Below, piece by piece: positions 7,155 to 14,118 of a stretch of DNA of 27,659 nucleotides. Source of the stretch: Scytonema sp. UIC 10036 (GTDB lineage: Bacteria; Cyanobacteriota; Cyanobacteriia; Cyanobacteriales; Nostocaceae); contig NZ_WJFC01000178.1 in NCBI RefSeq assembly GCF_009725235.1, forward strand, positions 1-27,659, written 5' to 3'. The notes below the pieces were generated by a model that saw only the letters and a program-made list of their open reading frames with translations, made no database searches and was not told the origin of the DNA. The position numbers and the translations under genes are program-made. The number at the start of each line of letters is the position of its first letter. The stretch's first letter is position 1.

Positions 7155-8153
7155 ATGGTTAAAGCACACGAAGACAATAAAAGCTTAGATTCACTCCATA
7201 ATGATGTGAATCTTTTACACACAGACACAGGTATTCAAATGAACAAGAATATCTCTGTAGGGCGCAAACATGTAGAAAGTGAAGAGTCACTTAACTCAGT
7301 TCTCAACTTTCCACAAGTGCCGTTTGAGGTCAAAAACTTTGTTACTGGTAAACACGCTACTGCTCAAGTTTTATCCGTCAACGAAGGTACAGGTGAATCT
7401 ACACAGCGAGTAGTCCTGAAAAAGGGTTGGAACGCACCTGTTGGTCACTTTACTACCGATGTGGAAATTTTTGTGTTAACGGGTGTACTTTGCCAGGGTG
7501 GGTTTTTACTACGCAATCTCAGTTACTCTTTCATCCCGGCTGGCATACCTACTGGTCCTTGGAAAACAGAACAAGACACTATTCTTTTGTGGATGCCAGA
7601 TGCTACCCCCACTTACATAACAGAAGATTACGCAAATCTTCAGCAAACCCCGGAAAATTCTGTATATCATGCGAATATGCAGACTCATGAACGGATGACT
7701 GAGTATGTTCCATTGCAAGAATTCCACGCAATGAAATGGGAAAGCACAACCTTTTTACCTCCTGGTTCAGCGCGTAAAAGCCTGTATACCAATAAAAAAA
7801 CTGGACGCGCTACCTGGATTCTCGGTCTAGTACCTATGTGGACTGAAGGCAACTTTTATGCTGGTCATCCTACTACTGAGGAAGCATATGTCATTTGTGG
7901 AGATGTGCTTGGACATTGGTCTATGAACGACGATCCTTTTAATAGACGCTACACAGCAATGTGCAAAGACGGCTATTACTGGCGACCTGCACATATTCCA
8001 CACGGGCCGTTCTGGACAGAAAATGGAGCACTACTTTTATTTCGTACTAATGACCGCCTAGACTGTTATTGGATACTGCATAACCCAGATATTACTCAGC
8101 AAGATCAGTCACGTCTCCAGGCTGCACTTGATAAGGGACTTCCAAAGAATTAA
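7155..8153 (+). CDS. Bicupin, DUF4437-like
   Basis: A 332-residue protein with two related cupin halves. The first has GHFTTDVEIFVLTG with PAGIPTGPW (about residues 97-140); the second has GHPTTEEAYVICGD with PAHIPHGPF (about 235-285). The internal repeat shows an ancient duplication. I associate this with the DUF4437 cupin family, whose reactions are mostly unknown; the second half keeps more His residues and is the likelier metal site. The first 60 residues are poorly structured and hydrophilic, and the next in-frame ATG is at 7239, so the true start may be downstream. No Shine-Dalgarno sequence precedes 7155. It probably acts in the same pathway as its decayed neighbours. Confidence 0.75.
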   Translation: MVKAHEDNKSLDSLHNDVNLLHTDTGIQMNKNISVGRKHVESEESLNSVLNFPQVPFEVKNFVTGKHATAQVLSVNEGTGESTQRVVLKKGWNAPVGHFTTDVEIFVLTGVLCQGGFLLRNLSYSFIPAGIPTGPWKTEQDTILLWMPDATPTYITEDYANLQQTPENSVYHANMQTHERMTEYVPLQEFHAMKWESTTFLPPGSARKSLYTNKKTGRATWILGLVPMWTEGNFYAGHPTTEEAYVICGDVLGHWSMNDDPFNRRYTAMCKDGYYWRPAHIPHGPFWTENGALLLFRTNDRLDCYWILHNPDITQQDQSRLQAALDKGLPKN

Positions 8154-8175
8154 TTTCTATGCATTGAATAAACAA

Positions 8176-8190
8176 TAATAATCATTATGA
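8176..8190. promoter_or_regulatory. Possible Fur-like AT-rich dyad
   Basis: AATAATAATCATTATGA contains the dyad ATAATnATTAT, which resembles a Fur box core. It lies 82 bases before the NTF2-like gene. A similar AATAATCATTATT is at 14891-14903 with no gene nearby, so the motif may be fortuitous. Confidence 0.2.
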
Positions 8191-8221
8191 GGGGAAGAAA
8201 GCGGCAGCCGCTTTCTTCCCC
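8191..8221. terminator. Perfect 31-bp palindrome, probable terminator hairpin
   Basis: GGGGAAGAAAGCGGC and its exact complement flank a single A, giving a 15-bp arm pair 37 bases after the bicupin stop. There is no T run after it on either strand, so it is either a factor-assisted terminator, an mRNA stabiliser or a protein-binding palindrome. Confidence 0.5.
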
Positions 8222-8271
8222 AAATATGCACATGAAAAGTCTACACTCATAATCAAGTCATAAACATCATT

Positions 8272-8658
8272 ATGATAGAAAATACTTTAAAAGTTGCTCA
8301 TCAAGCATTTGAACATTTCAAGCACGGTTTGGCAACAGGCGATTGGAACCAGTTTTTAGATATGGTTACCGATGATTTTAGTTTCTGGTTTCCAATAGGA
8401 AAATATCACGGCTTGCATGAAGGAAAAGAAAAAGCAAGAGAATTTTTTCAATATGTTTCTGAAGCTTTCAAAAGTGGGCTGGCTGTAACCTTAGATCGCG
8501 TAACTAGCAATGAAACAACGGTGGTTTTTGAATTTCGAGATGAAGGGCAATTATTTGGAGAACCTTACAAAAACCGGGTAGCTGTTTCTTTTGATGTGCG
8601 AGGGGATAAAATTTGCAGCTATCGGGAGTACTTTGGCAGCGATGGCAAATCATATTGA
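8272..8658 (+). CDS. NTF2-like (SnoaL-type) protein
   Basis: A 128-residue protein of the NTF2/ketosteroid-isomerase-like superfamily. The helix VAHQAFEHFKHGLATGDWNQFLDMVTDDFSFWFP, the KYHGLHEGKEKAREFF segment and the strands VVFEFRDEGQLFG and RVAVSFDVRGDKICSYREYF show the cone-shaped alpha+beta fold. Members are isomerases, cyclases, dehydratases or ligand-binding proteins, so the reaction cannot be named. It follows the bicupin in the same orientation and separated by the palindrome at 8191-8221. No strong ribosome binding site is visible. Confidence 0.8.
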   Translation: MIENTLKVAHQAFEHFKHGLATGDWNQFLDMVTDDFSFWFPIGKYHGLHEGKEKAREFFQYVSEAFKSGLAVTLDRVTSNETTVVFEFRDEGQLFGEPYKNRVAVSFDVRGDKICSYREYFGSDGKSY

Positions 8659-8684
8659 TAATTAGAGCAGTAGGATACATTCTC

Positions 8685-8789
8685 ATGTCGTCTGACAATA
8701 CACCAAAAAGTAATACAGCCCAGAATAAACAATTTGCTGATGCTGTACGTGAGATTGAAAGGCGTATAGGGCGTAAACCAAGGCTTTAA
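8685..8789 (+). CDS. 34-residue ORF, possible scrap of a polymorphic toxin
   Basis: The ORF encodes MSSDNTPKSNTAQNKQFADA followed by VREIERRIGRKPRL. The second half resembles a segment (AVREIERxIGRxL) that I remember from C-terminal toxin regions of cyanobacterial and actinobacterial polymorphic toxins, where it is followed by a RRLHDxI motif that is absent here. No ribosome binding site is visible. It could be a real short protein or a truncated remnant. Confidence 0.35.
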   Translation: MSSDNTPKSNTAQNKQFADAVREIERRIGRKPRL

Positions 8790-8829
8790 TATTTTTCTTA
8801 TTCTCATTGAAAAACAAGAAGTTTCTAAA

Positions 8830-9294
8830 ATGGTTATAGCGAAGACAGATATTCAGGAAATTCAAGCAAAAATCAGTTCAATACTGGGGAAAAAAGCTTG
8901 GGGAGTATCCTTGGGTGTAGGGAGTTTCATAACACTAGAGTTTGGTAATCCTATCGAGCCTGATGAAGAGAACCAACGAACTCATGGAGAATGGCACTTA
9001 TGGATTTACTGCTGCGAATGGCTTTTAGAAAAAGGTCTGGAGGTACTTGCAGGTTCGGAAGATTAAAGAACTAAGATAGAAAATGCTATTCAAGTATTGG
9101 AAGGGTTGGTATTACAATCCATCGATATTTTACCACCTGCTTGGGATACCATTTTCAAATTTGAAAATGACGTTATTCTACGCTTGTTTTCAGTATATTC
9201 AGAAGATTATGAACACTGGATGTTATATACACCAGATGGAAATGTTCTGACAGTTGGTCCAGGTGCTAGTTGGTCTTACGAAAGCAGTAGATAA
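8830..9294 (+). pseudogene. Conserved hypothetical gene split by an in-frame stop
   Basis: Two ORFs (8830-9066 and 9097-9294) lie in the same frame and read through as one protein of about 153 residues if TAA at 9064-9066 is ignored. The sequence between them (RTKIENAIQVLEGLVLQS) stays helical and hydrophilic, and it joins GSED smoothly to the second part. The first part has LGVGSFITLEFGNP and HGEWHLWIYCCEW; the second has LPPAWDTIFKFENDVILRLF and WMLYTPDGNVL. I do not know the family name; the domain style resembles small immunity-type or housekeeping proteins common in cyanobacteria. The gene looks recently inactivated by one base change. Confidence 0.7.
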
Positions 9295-9330
9295 TTTTGT
9301 GAGTCAGTCTTAGTTTTTTGCCAACTTGTG

Positions 9331-9352
9331 TACGGGCGAGGACGCCCGTACC
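9331..9352. repeat. Palindromic GTACGGGCG..CGCCCGTAC repeat
   Basis: GTACGGGCG and CGCCCGTAC pair with a four-base loop. This is a dispersed cyanobacterial intergenic palindrome; a degenerate relative lies at 25160-25212. Confidence 0.6.
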
Positions 9353-9360
9353 ACAAAACC

Positions 9361-9434
9361 ATCTACTAATCACCAACTACCAACAACTAACAACTAACAA
9401 CTAACCACCAACCACTAACCACTAACCACTAACC
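9361..9434. repeat. Heptamer array (ACTAACC/ACAACTA)
   Basis: CAACTAACAACTAACC-type units repeat up to and into the 3' end of the photolyase gene. The last three residues and the stop codon of the photolyase (VSG and TAG) are read from this array. Confidence 0.85.
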
Positions 9435-10882
9435 ATTCCCTCTTTTTGCCTTTGATACCTTTCTTTAAAGAGTCGTTGTTGTTTGTTGTGATCCACAATG
9501 GGGTCGGGATAGCCCACAGCACGACGTTCTATAGGAGTGATTTTACCTGTCACCAAATATTCTGTGTCTATAGACCGCAATTCGGGAACCCATGTCCTTA
9601 TATATTCGCCCTCGGCGTCAAACTTTTGTGTTTGGCTAGCTGGGTTGAATATTCTTATGGGTTTTGGATCCATACCGCTAGAAGCACTCCACTGCCAACC
9701 ACCATTATTTGCGGATAAATCACCGTCGATTAATCTCTGCATAAAGTATTTTTCTCCCTGTCTGGGATCGATGAGCAAATCTTTAGTCAGGAAATTGGCG
9801 ACGATCATTCGACATCGGTTGTGCATCCAACCCAGTTCGTTCATTTGACGCATCGCTGCATCAACAATTGGGTAACCAGTCCTTCCCTCGCACCAAGCTT
9901 GAAAGTGTTCTTCGTTATTATCATAGGGAAAGTTTTTAAAAGATTGGCGGAAAGCCCCATCTGCTAGTTCTGGGAAGTTATACATTGCGTGTTGATAAAA
10001 TTCCCGCCACGCTAACTCCTGTTGCCATGTACGAATGCTAGTTTCTGTTTCTTCGCTGCGACTATTTTCTAACGCATCTACAGTTGCTTGCCAAACAGTG
10101 CGAATGCTAATGACACCAAATTTCAAAGCTGCACTCAGTCGGGATGTACCGTCAATGGCTGGAAAATTACGCTGCTCTTTATATTCTTCAATAGCACGGG
10201 TACAAAATTCTTCCAACCGTTCTTGCGCTGCTGCTTCTCCGGGTTCAATGATTAATTCTCCATCCCAGTGTTTGCCTAAATCTTTTGCTGTGGGTAGTTC
10301 TATTGCTCCAGCTTGTTTTGCTATTTCCTGTTCGGCTTGTGTTAATCCTGTCATGTTGTGTTCGGACGCGCCACCTCTTGTCTCTAGGGGGGATGATTTT
10401 GGTTTGCTACTCAAATTTTTCCAAAAGGGTGTGTAGACAGTGTAGGGTTGGTTTGAACCAGTGCGTATACTCTCTGGAGGATGTAATAGCTGATCCCAGT
10501 TTTTTTCAAGAAACTCAATACCGTTTTCCTTTAAAGAGTCTATTATGACGCGATCGCGTTCTTGAGAATAGGGTTCTACATCCCAATTCCAGAATACAGC
10601 CTTTCCCCCCAAAGCTGCTGCCAATTTTGGAATGGCTTGGGTAGGTTCGCCATGAAGAATGAGCAATTGGCTACCCATTTGAGTATACCGTTCTTGGAGC
10701 GATCGCAAACAACCAATCATGTAAGTCACTCTGACTGCAGCAACATCATCCCTTTCAAGAATATTGGGGTCGAGACAGAAAACACCCACAACCTTTGGGC
10801 TTTTTTGTCTTGCTGCAGCAAGTCCCGTGTTATCAGAAATGCGTAAATCGCGGCGGTGCCAAAACAGAATTAAATCAGTCAT
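9422..10882 (-). CDS. phrA: Deoxyribodipyrimidine photolyase (class I CPD type)
   Basis: A 486-residue photolyase that uses FADH- and near-UV/blue light to split cyclobutane pyrimidine dimers. The N-terminal antenna domain starts [20 protein letters not shown]. The FAD-binding half shows [19 protein letters not shown], the helix [16 protein letters not shown], then [21 protein letters not shown] and [20 protein letters not shown]. These cover the FAD contacts and the tryptophan electron-transfer region. The NNGGWQW motif supports DNA repair over a pure photoreceptor role. The antenna pigment may be a deazaflavin as in unicellular cyanobacteria, but I cannot prove this. AGGATGGA precedes the ATG. 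Heptamer arrays of opposite orientation lie on both sides. Confidence 0.93.
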   Translation of the reverse strand: MTDLILFWHRRDLRISDNTGLAAARQKSPKVVGVFCLDPNILERDDVAAVRVTYMIGCLRSLQERYTQMGSQLLILHGEPTQAIPKLAAALGGKAVFWNWDVEPYSQERDRVIIDSLKENGIEFLEKNWDQLLHPPESIRTGSNQPYTVYTPFWKNLSSKPKSSPLETRGGASEHNMTGLTQAEQEIAKQAGAIELPTAKDLGKHWDGELIIEPGEAAAQERLEEFCTRAIEEYKEQRNFPAIDGTSRLSAALKFGVISIRTVWQATVDALENSRSEETETSIRTWQQELAWREFYQHAMYNFPELADGAFRQSFKNFPYDNNEEHFQAWCEGRTGYPIVDAAMRQMNELGWMHNRCRMIVANFLTKDLLIDPRQGEKYFMQRLIDGDLSANNGGWQWSASSGMDPKPIRIFNPASQTQKFDAEGEYIRTWVPELRSIDTEYLVTGKITPIERRAVGYPDPIVDHNKQQRLFKERYQRQKEGMVSG

Positions 10883-10920
10883 TCCATCCTAATGGCTAGT
10901 TCGACCGTACTAGCTTAACA

Positions 10921-10984
10921 GTTATTGGTTAGTGGTTAGTTGTTAGTGGTTAGTTGTTAGTGGTTAGTTGTTAGTTGTTAGTGG
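10921..10984. repeat. Heptamer array (GGTTAGT/TGTTAGT)
   Basis: About nine GGTTAGT and TTGTTAG units. On the + strand the orientation is the reverse complement of the array at 9361-9434, so the photolyase gene lies between inverted arrays. Confidence 0.85.
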
Positions 10985-11077
10985 TCACTGATTGAAACTG
11001 CACTTAGTCTATCGGGTATGGGTGGATTTTTTGCTTGTATTTAATTATAATTTTTATAGTAATTTAACAAATATATA

Positions 11078-11620
11078 ATGGCTATCTTACTCTTAGAAGA
11101 CGGTACAGTCCAAAGCAGTTTAGTTGAAATCTCTCGCGAACTCTCTCCGCTTGGAATCTATCTCAGACACTACGATCCAGGCACTTCTATATTTTTGCCA
11201 GACCTAATTTCACAAGAAATTCTCACAAATAAAGAGAAAGATTATATTTTAGAAATTCATGACAGTCTTTTTGAATTTCTTAAAAAAGAAGGAAATTATC
11301 TTTGGAGTGACCTGCTAACCTTGCACCCTGGGCTATCCCAACTTCAGATGCTGATAAACACATATAACCGTTACCATGTACATACTGCTCCTGAAGCTCT
11401 CTACATATTAGCAGGGGAAATGATTTTCGGATTTGTGCGTCCTGATGGCACTCAGGTACAACTTTTAGTTCAATCGCAAGATTACATTCAGATTCCTGCC
11501 CGTGTGGAGCATTGGTCAAGTCCCGCGGCATCACTACATTGCAAAGCAGTACGCTATTTCACAACCGCAGACGGTTGGGTACCACAGTACACCGGAACTT
11601 CAGTAATCAGTGACCAGTAA
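11078..11620 (+). CDS. mtnD: Acireductone dioxygenase (ARD) family cupin
   Basis: A 180-residue ARD of the methionine salvage pathway, which oxidises acireductone to the keto-acid precursor of methionine when iron is bound. The whole length matches the family: AILLLEDGTV at the start, RELSPLGI, the DLLTLHPG segment, the cupin motif and KAVRYFTTADGWVPQYTGT near the end. Metal ligands are preserved as His100, His102, Glu106 and His145. The usual DD and Arg around the Glu (HADDEVRY in typical members) are replaced (HTAPEALY), so activity or substrate may differ. The last residues (SVISDQ) lie in a CAGTGACCAGTAATCAG-type repeat. An aminotransferase at 15161 could serve the same pathway, but they are not linked as an operon. 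Confidence 0.8.
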   Translation: MAILLLEDGTVQSSLVEISRELSPLGIYLRHYDPGTSIFLPDLISQEILTNKEKDYILEIHDSLFEFLKKEGNYLWSDLLTLHPGLSQLQMLINTYNRYHVHTAPEALYILAGEMIFGFVRPDGTQVQLLVQSQDYIQIPARVEHWSSPAASLHCKAVRYFTTADGWVPQYTGTSVISDQ

Positions 11621-11623
11621 TCA

Positions 11624-11681
11624 GAAACAACTAACAACTAACAACTAGCAACTAACAACTAACAGCTAACCACTAACCAAT
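11624..11681. repeat. Heptamer array (ACAACTA/ACTAACC)
   Basis: AACAACTAACAACTA units with variants (CTAGCAA, AGCTAAC) fill the short gap between the convergent mtnD and CBS genes. Orientation is opposite to 10921-10984. Confidence 0.85.
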
Positions 11682-12475
11682 TATTCAACATCTTCGCATC
11701 GGACTAGTAACTGTTCCATAGCTTCTGCCAAAGATATCAACTCTGTCCAAGAAGAACCGCTAACTAAATCTTGAGCATGAGCTAATCGGTTTCGCAAGTG
11801 TTCGGCGGATTTTAAAAAACGCTCTCCAGAACGCTTCGATTTCAGCCCAAGTTGTTTGAGCAGTTCTGGTTGCTGCAAAACTAATTCTCGCTTGTCACAA
11901 AATTGAATGTAATCCAGTAAATCTGTGGCTTCGTTTCTTTCCTGACTCTCTTGCCACAGCCGTCGGGCAATTTCCAACCTTTCTGATTTTAGCACTTGTT
12001 GCCAGGAATCTTGGGAATAGTAACGTCGTACTAAACGAAGCAGATTCATCTCCAACAGGGTTAACAAACCAAACAGGAGCATTCTGACTGGTGCTTTTTG
12101 CAAGTCTCCACAGGTGACAATTCCACTGACTCTGTTGCAATCTAGCACAAACAGTCTGGAAGTTTGTTGCAGGATAGGTAATAACTTCATCAGAGGTGTA
12201 GAGATAGCAATCAATTCTTTTGGATGAAAAACTTGCTGGTAATCGCTGCACTTACCTTGTTTACCTTTAAGACTGTTCCGTTCTATATAACCACTAACAG
12301 CACCTTCTGACTCTACTCCAACGACATCAAAATCTTGCATGACCATCCAATGCCATACTTCTGCTACGTCTGCATCTGCTGGAACTGCTTTGAGGGGTTC
12401 AGCTACATATTCAATGGTAATGTTGTTTTCAAACAGGTTTCTTAAATCTTGAGAACGGGATTTTAAATGTTTCAT
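11681..12475 (-). CDS. CBS-domain protein with C-terminal HEPN-like RX4H motif
   Basis: A 264-residue protein. The N-terminal half looks like a CBS pair: first repeat about residues 24-68 (VPADADVAEVWHWMVMQDFD, then VVGVE and GYIERNSL), second about 86-128 (LIAISTPLMKLLPILQQTSR, then LFVLD and GIVTCGDL). CBS pairs usually bind adenosine nucleotides and regulate an attached domain. A long helix (130-150) leads to an all-helical C-terminal part with AEHLRNRLAHAQDL, where Arg228-Asn229 and His233 form an RNxxxH (RX4H) motif typical of HEPN ribonuclease domains. A nucleotide-controlled RNase is therefore possible; this is inference from a short motif. There is no signal peptide. The ATG directly abuts a heptamer array and no ribosome binding site is seen. 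Confidence 0.75.
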   Translation of the reverse strand: MKHLKSRSQDLRNLFENNITIEYVAEPLKAVPADADVAEVWHWMVMQDFDVVGVESEGAVSGYIERNSLKGKQGKCSDYQQVFHPKELIAISTPLMKLLPILQQTSRLFVLDCNRVSGIVTCGDLQKAPVRMLLFGLLTLLEMNLLRLVRRYYSQDSWQQVLKSERLEIARRLWQESQERNEATDLLDYIQFCDKRELVLQQPELLKQLGLKSKRSGERFLKSAEHLRNRLAHAQDLVSGSSWTELISLAEAMEQLLVRCEDVE

Positions 12476-12479
12476 TTTG

Positions 12480-12563
12480 ATGGTTAGTGGTTAGTGGTTA
12501 GTGGTTAGTGGTTTGAAGGTGTACAGTCTGGAGTTTTAACCACTAACTACTATCTACTAACAA
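12480..12563. repeat. Paired heptamer arrays (GGTTAGT then ACTAACC)
   Basis: GGTTAGTGGTTAGTGG at 12481-12512 is followed, after a short spacer, by ACCACTAACTACTATCTACT in the opposite sense at about 12539-12560. The two can form an imperfect hairpin upstream of the CBS gene. Confidence 0.7.
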
Positions 12564-12604
12564 ATAACAATTTTAAGATAAAATTGCGATCGCTAACAAA
12601 ACGT

Positions 12605-12637
12605 CAAGCGCCCAGGTCAAAATAACCCAGGCGCTTG
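12605..12637 (-). terminator. Probable terminator of the copper-storage gene
   Basis: CAAGCGCCTGGGT and ACCTGGGCGCTTG on the minus strand form a strong stem with a 7-base loop, about 40 bases past the csp stop codon, followed by ACGTTTTG, a weak T tract. Confidence 0.55.
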
Positions 12638-12677
12638 AATATTAGGTTGCAGATAACCTTCTGCTAGGTCGAAAGAA

Positions 12678-13040
12678 TTAAGCGTGCATCATTCCCATCA
12701 TCTTGCAGCTTTCAGCACACTTGTGGCAGGCAGCTGCACATTCCATCATCTTGGAATCGTCGCTCATTTGTTCGCACATCATTGCACACTTCTCGCACAT
12801 TTCAGCACAAAGCATACAAGTACGATGCATGAACTCAGAACCACTCATCATCATGTTCATTGCCATCATGCACATTTCAGAACAATCACGCATCATGCTC
12901 ATCGTGCCCATGTCCATGTTCTTGCCACTTTTTGTCATGCAGTGAGTCATGGTTTCCATACACATTTTGTGGCAGTCCATGCAAGCCTGCATGCAAGTTT
13001 GCATTTCAGCAGTCATGTTTTCATTCATCATCATCATCAT
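12678..13040 (-). CDS. Four-helix copper-storage protein (Csp/DUF326 type)
   Basis: A 120-residue protein with 16 cysteines and about 37 methionines. Repeated CxxxC and CxxC spacings along helices (CMQACMDCHKMC, CAEMCEKCAMMC, CAAACHKCAESC) are the signature of Csp proteins, which form four-helix bundles that hold many Cu(I) ions on Cys inside the bundle. No Tat or Sec signal is present, so this is the cytosolic (Csp3-like) kind, storing or buffering copper. Five ATG codons in a row make the exact start ambiguous; GGAGG lies eight bases before the first. The gene has its own promoter candidate and terminator and is probably monocistronic. The unusual Met content may add Cu(I) sites or reflect ATG-repeat growth. 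Confidence 0.88.
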   Translation of the reverse strand: MMMMMNENMTAEMQTCMQACMDCHKMCMETMTHCMTKSGKNMDMGTMSMMRDCSEMCMMAMNMMMSGSEFMHRTCMLCAEMCEKCAMMCEQMSDDSKMMECAAACHKCAESCKMMGMMHA

Positions 13041-13073
13041 AGGTAAATTCCTCCTTCAGTGGACTTATTTCGT

Positions 13074-13102
13074 ACATTAATGGGATTTTTTTCAAAAGTC
13101 AA
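13074..13102 (-). promoter_or_regulatory. Putative sigma70-type promoter of the csp gene
   Basis: On the minus strand TTGACT is followed after 17 bases by TAATGT, giving a good -35 and a moderate -10, about 35 bases before the start codon. No copper-sensor operator could be recognised. Confidence 0.4.
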
Positions 13103-13171
13103 TCAGGGAATTATGACAGAATTTTAAACATGACCTTCTCGATAAATTTATGGGTGATTTATAGGAAATTC

Positions 13172-13196
13172 CACACAATTAAGTGTGCTTTTTTTT
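13172..13196 (+). terminator. Orphan terminator-like hairpin
   Basis: CACAC-AATTAA-GTGTG followed by C and eight T on the + strand. No + strand gene ends nearby, so it could terminate a small RNA antisense to the csp leader or be fortuitous. Confidence 0.35.
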
Positions 13197-13396
13197 ATTA
13201 AAATATGACCAATGCTTACTACTTAGAGAAAAGAATCTCCCCTGAAAACAAGGAGATTAATAGAACAAGTCATTATATTGGAATGTACGGTAAGTTTGAG
13301 TTGAATATTTTGTAATATTTTCTTGACAATAAAGCTATTTTTGTAAACAATAAGGGCTTCTCGATCGCACAAATCTTAAATAAATTTAAACTAAGG

Positions 13397-13724
13397 TGGT
13401 GATAGACTGCGGGAGTTGGGGGAAACTCCGTTAATATTGAAAATGCTGTGCGATGTATTTTTTCAAAAACAGGAAATTCCCAAAAGTCGGGGAGAATTAT
13501 TTCGTCAGTTTGACAGTACAGTTAACAAGCTGAAAGAAGAAAAAGAAACTGTTCCTGTTGCGTCCGGGTTGCGATGTTGAAAAGGAGAATTATTGCAGCA
13601 TCTTGCATTTGTGATGATGCAACCCGAAAATTATCAAGCTAACCCTACAGATTTTCGACTGTCAATTTCCCGTAGCAAAGCCGAAACTCTCACCGATGGG
13701 ACATTCAAGGGAAGTTTGCACTGA
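13397..13724 (+). pseudogene. Remnant of a NACHT/STAND ATPase gene
   Basis: One frame from 13397 to TGA 13722-13724 reads LRELGETPLILKMLCDVFFQ and KQEIPKSRGELFRQFD, then after an in-frame TGA (13578-13580) continues KGELLQHLAFVMMQPENY and FRLSISRSKAE. This is the winged-helix region that follows the NTPase core in NACHT-type STAND proteins, where the TPLLLxMLCxVF and NRGELF segments are common. The internal TGA sits where Trp (TGG) would be natural. P-loop and C-terminal repeats are missing. The fragment is what remains of a conflict or signalling ATPase. Confidence 0.6.
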
Positions 13725-14118
13725 AAGTATTACACCATCACTCCCCCTCCATCCTTTACCACGTATTACACGGGGTGGGTTTTAGCCGATCCATAATTCC
13801 TTTGAAACCTTACCCAGTCCAGTATTAATTCCTCTCTCCCTTCAATCAGGAGCGAACGTACAGCCAGAAGGGCGACACCTCTGACTTGGAATGGTTGCCT
13901 CAAACTGTAGTTAAGAGAGTTGAGGAGTTGCTAGGTCAACAGGTAGCTGCTTAGCTTGCTAAACTTTGTACGCTAGCGGTAGCATACTCTAGGACACTAC
14001 GTCCCTATATCCTAAGAGAGGGTAGGAACTTTTGGCTTGAGTACCCATAGCTTTAGAAGGACTGCCCTAACTTGCAATCAGCAATAGAGGCATACAATAG
14101 AGGATCAGTCACAAGCAA
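13725..14118. other. Region without recognisable gene
   Basis: About 390 bases. A + frame without a start codon, roughly 13850-13954, reads GDTSDLEWLPQTVVKRVEEL and ends LLGQQVAA stop; it looks like a C-terminal coding scrap of unknown family. The rest shows nothing I can name. Confidence 0.3.

Noticed and set aside
12684..13046. Long His-rich + strand open frame exactly opposite the copper-storage gene.
   Set aside because: It is a by-product of the Met codons on the other strand (ATG read backwards is CAT, His). It lacks its own ribosome binding site, and the minus-strand protein has clear family features.
13850..13863. GAGCGAACGTACAG occurs here and again at 21496-21509.
   Set aside because: A shared 14-mer is expected about once by chance in a window of this size, and the flanks do not match.
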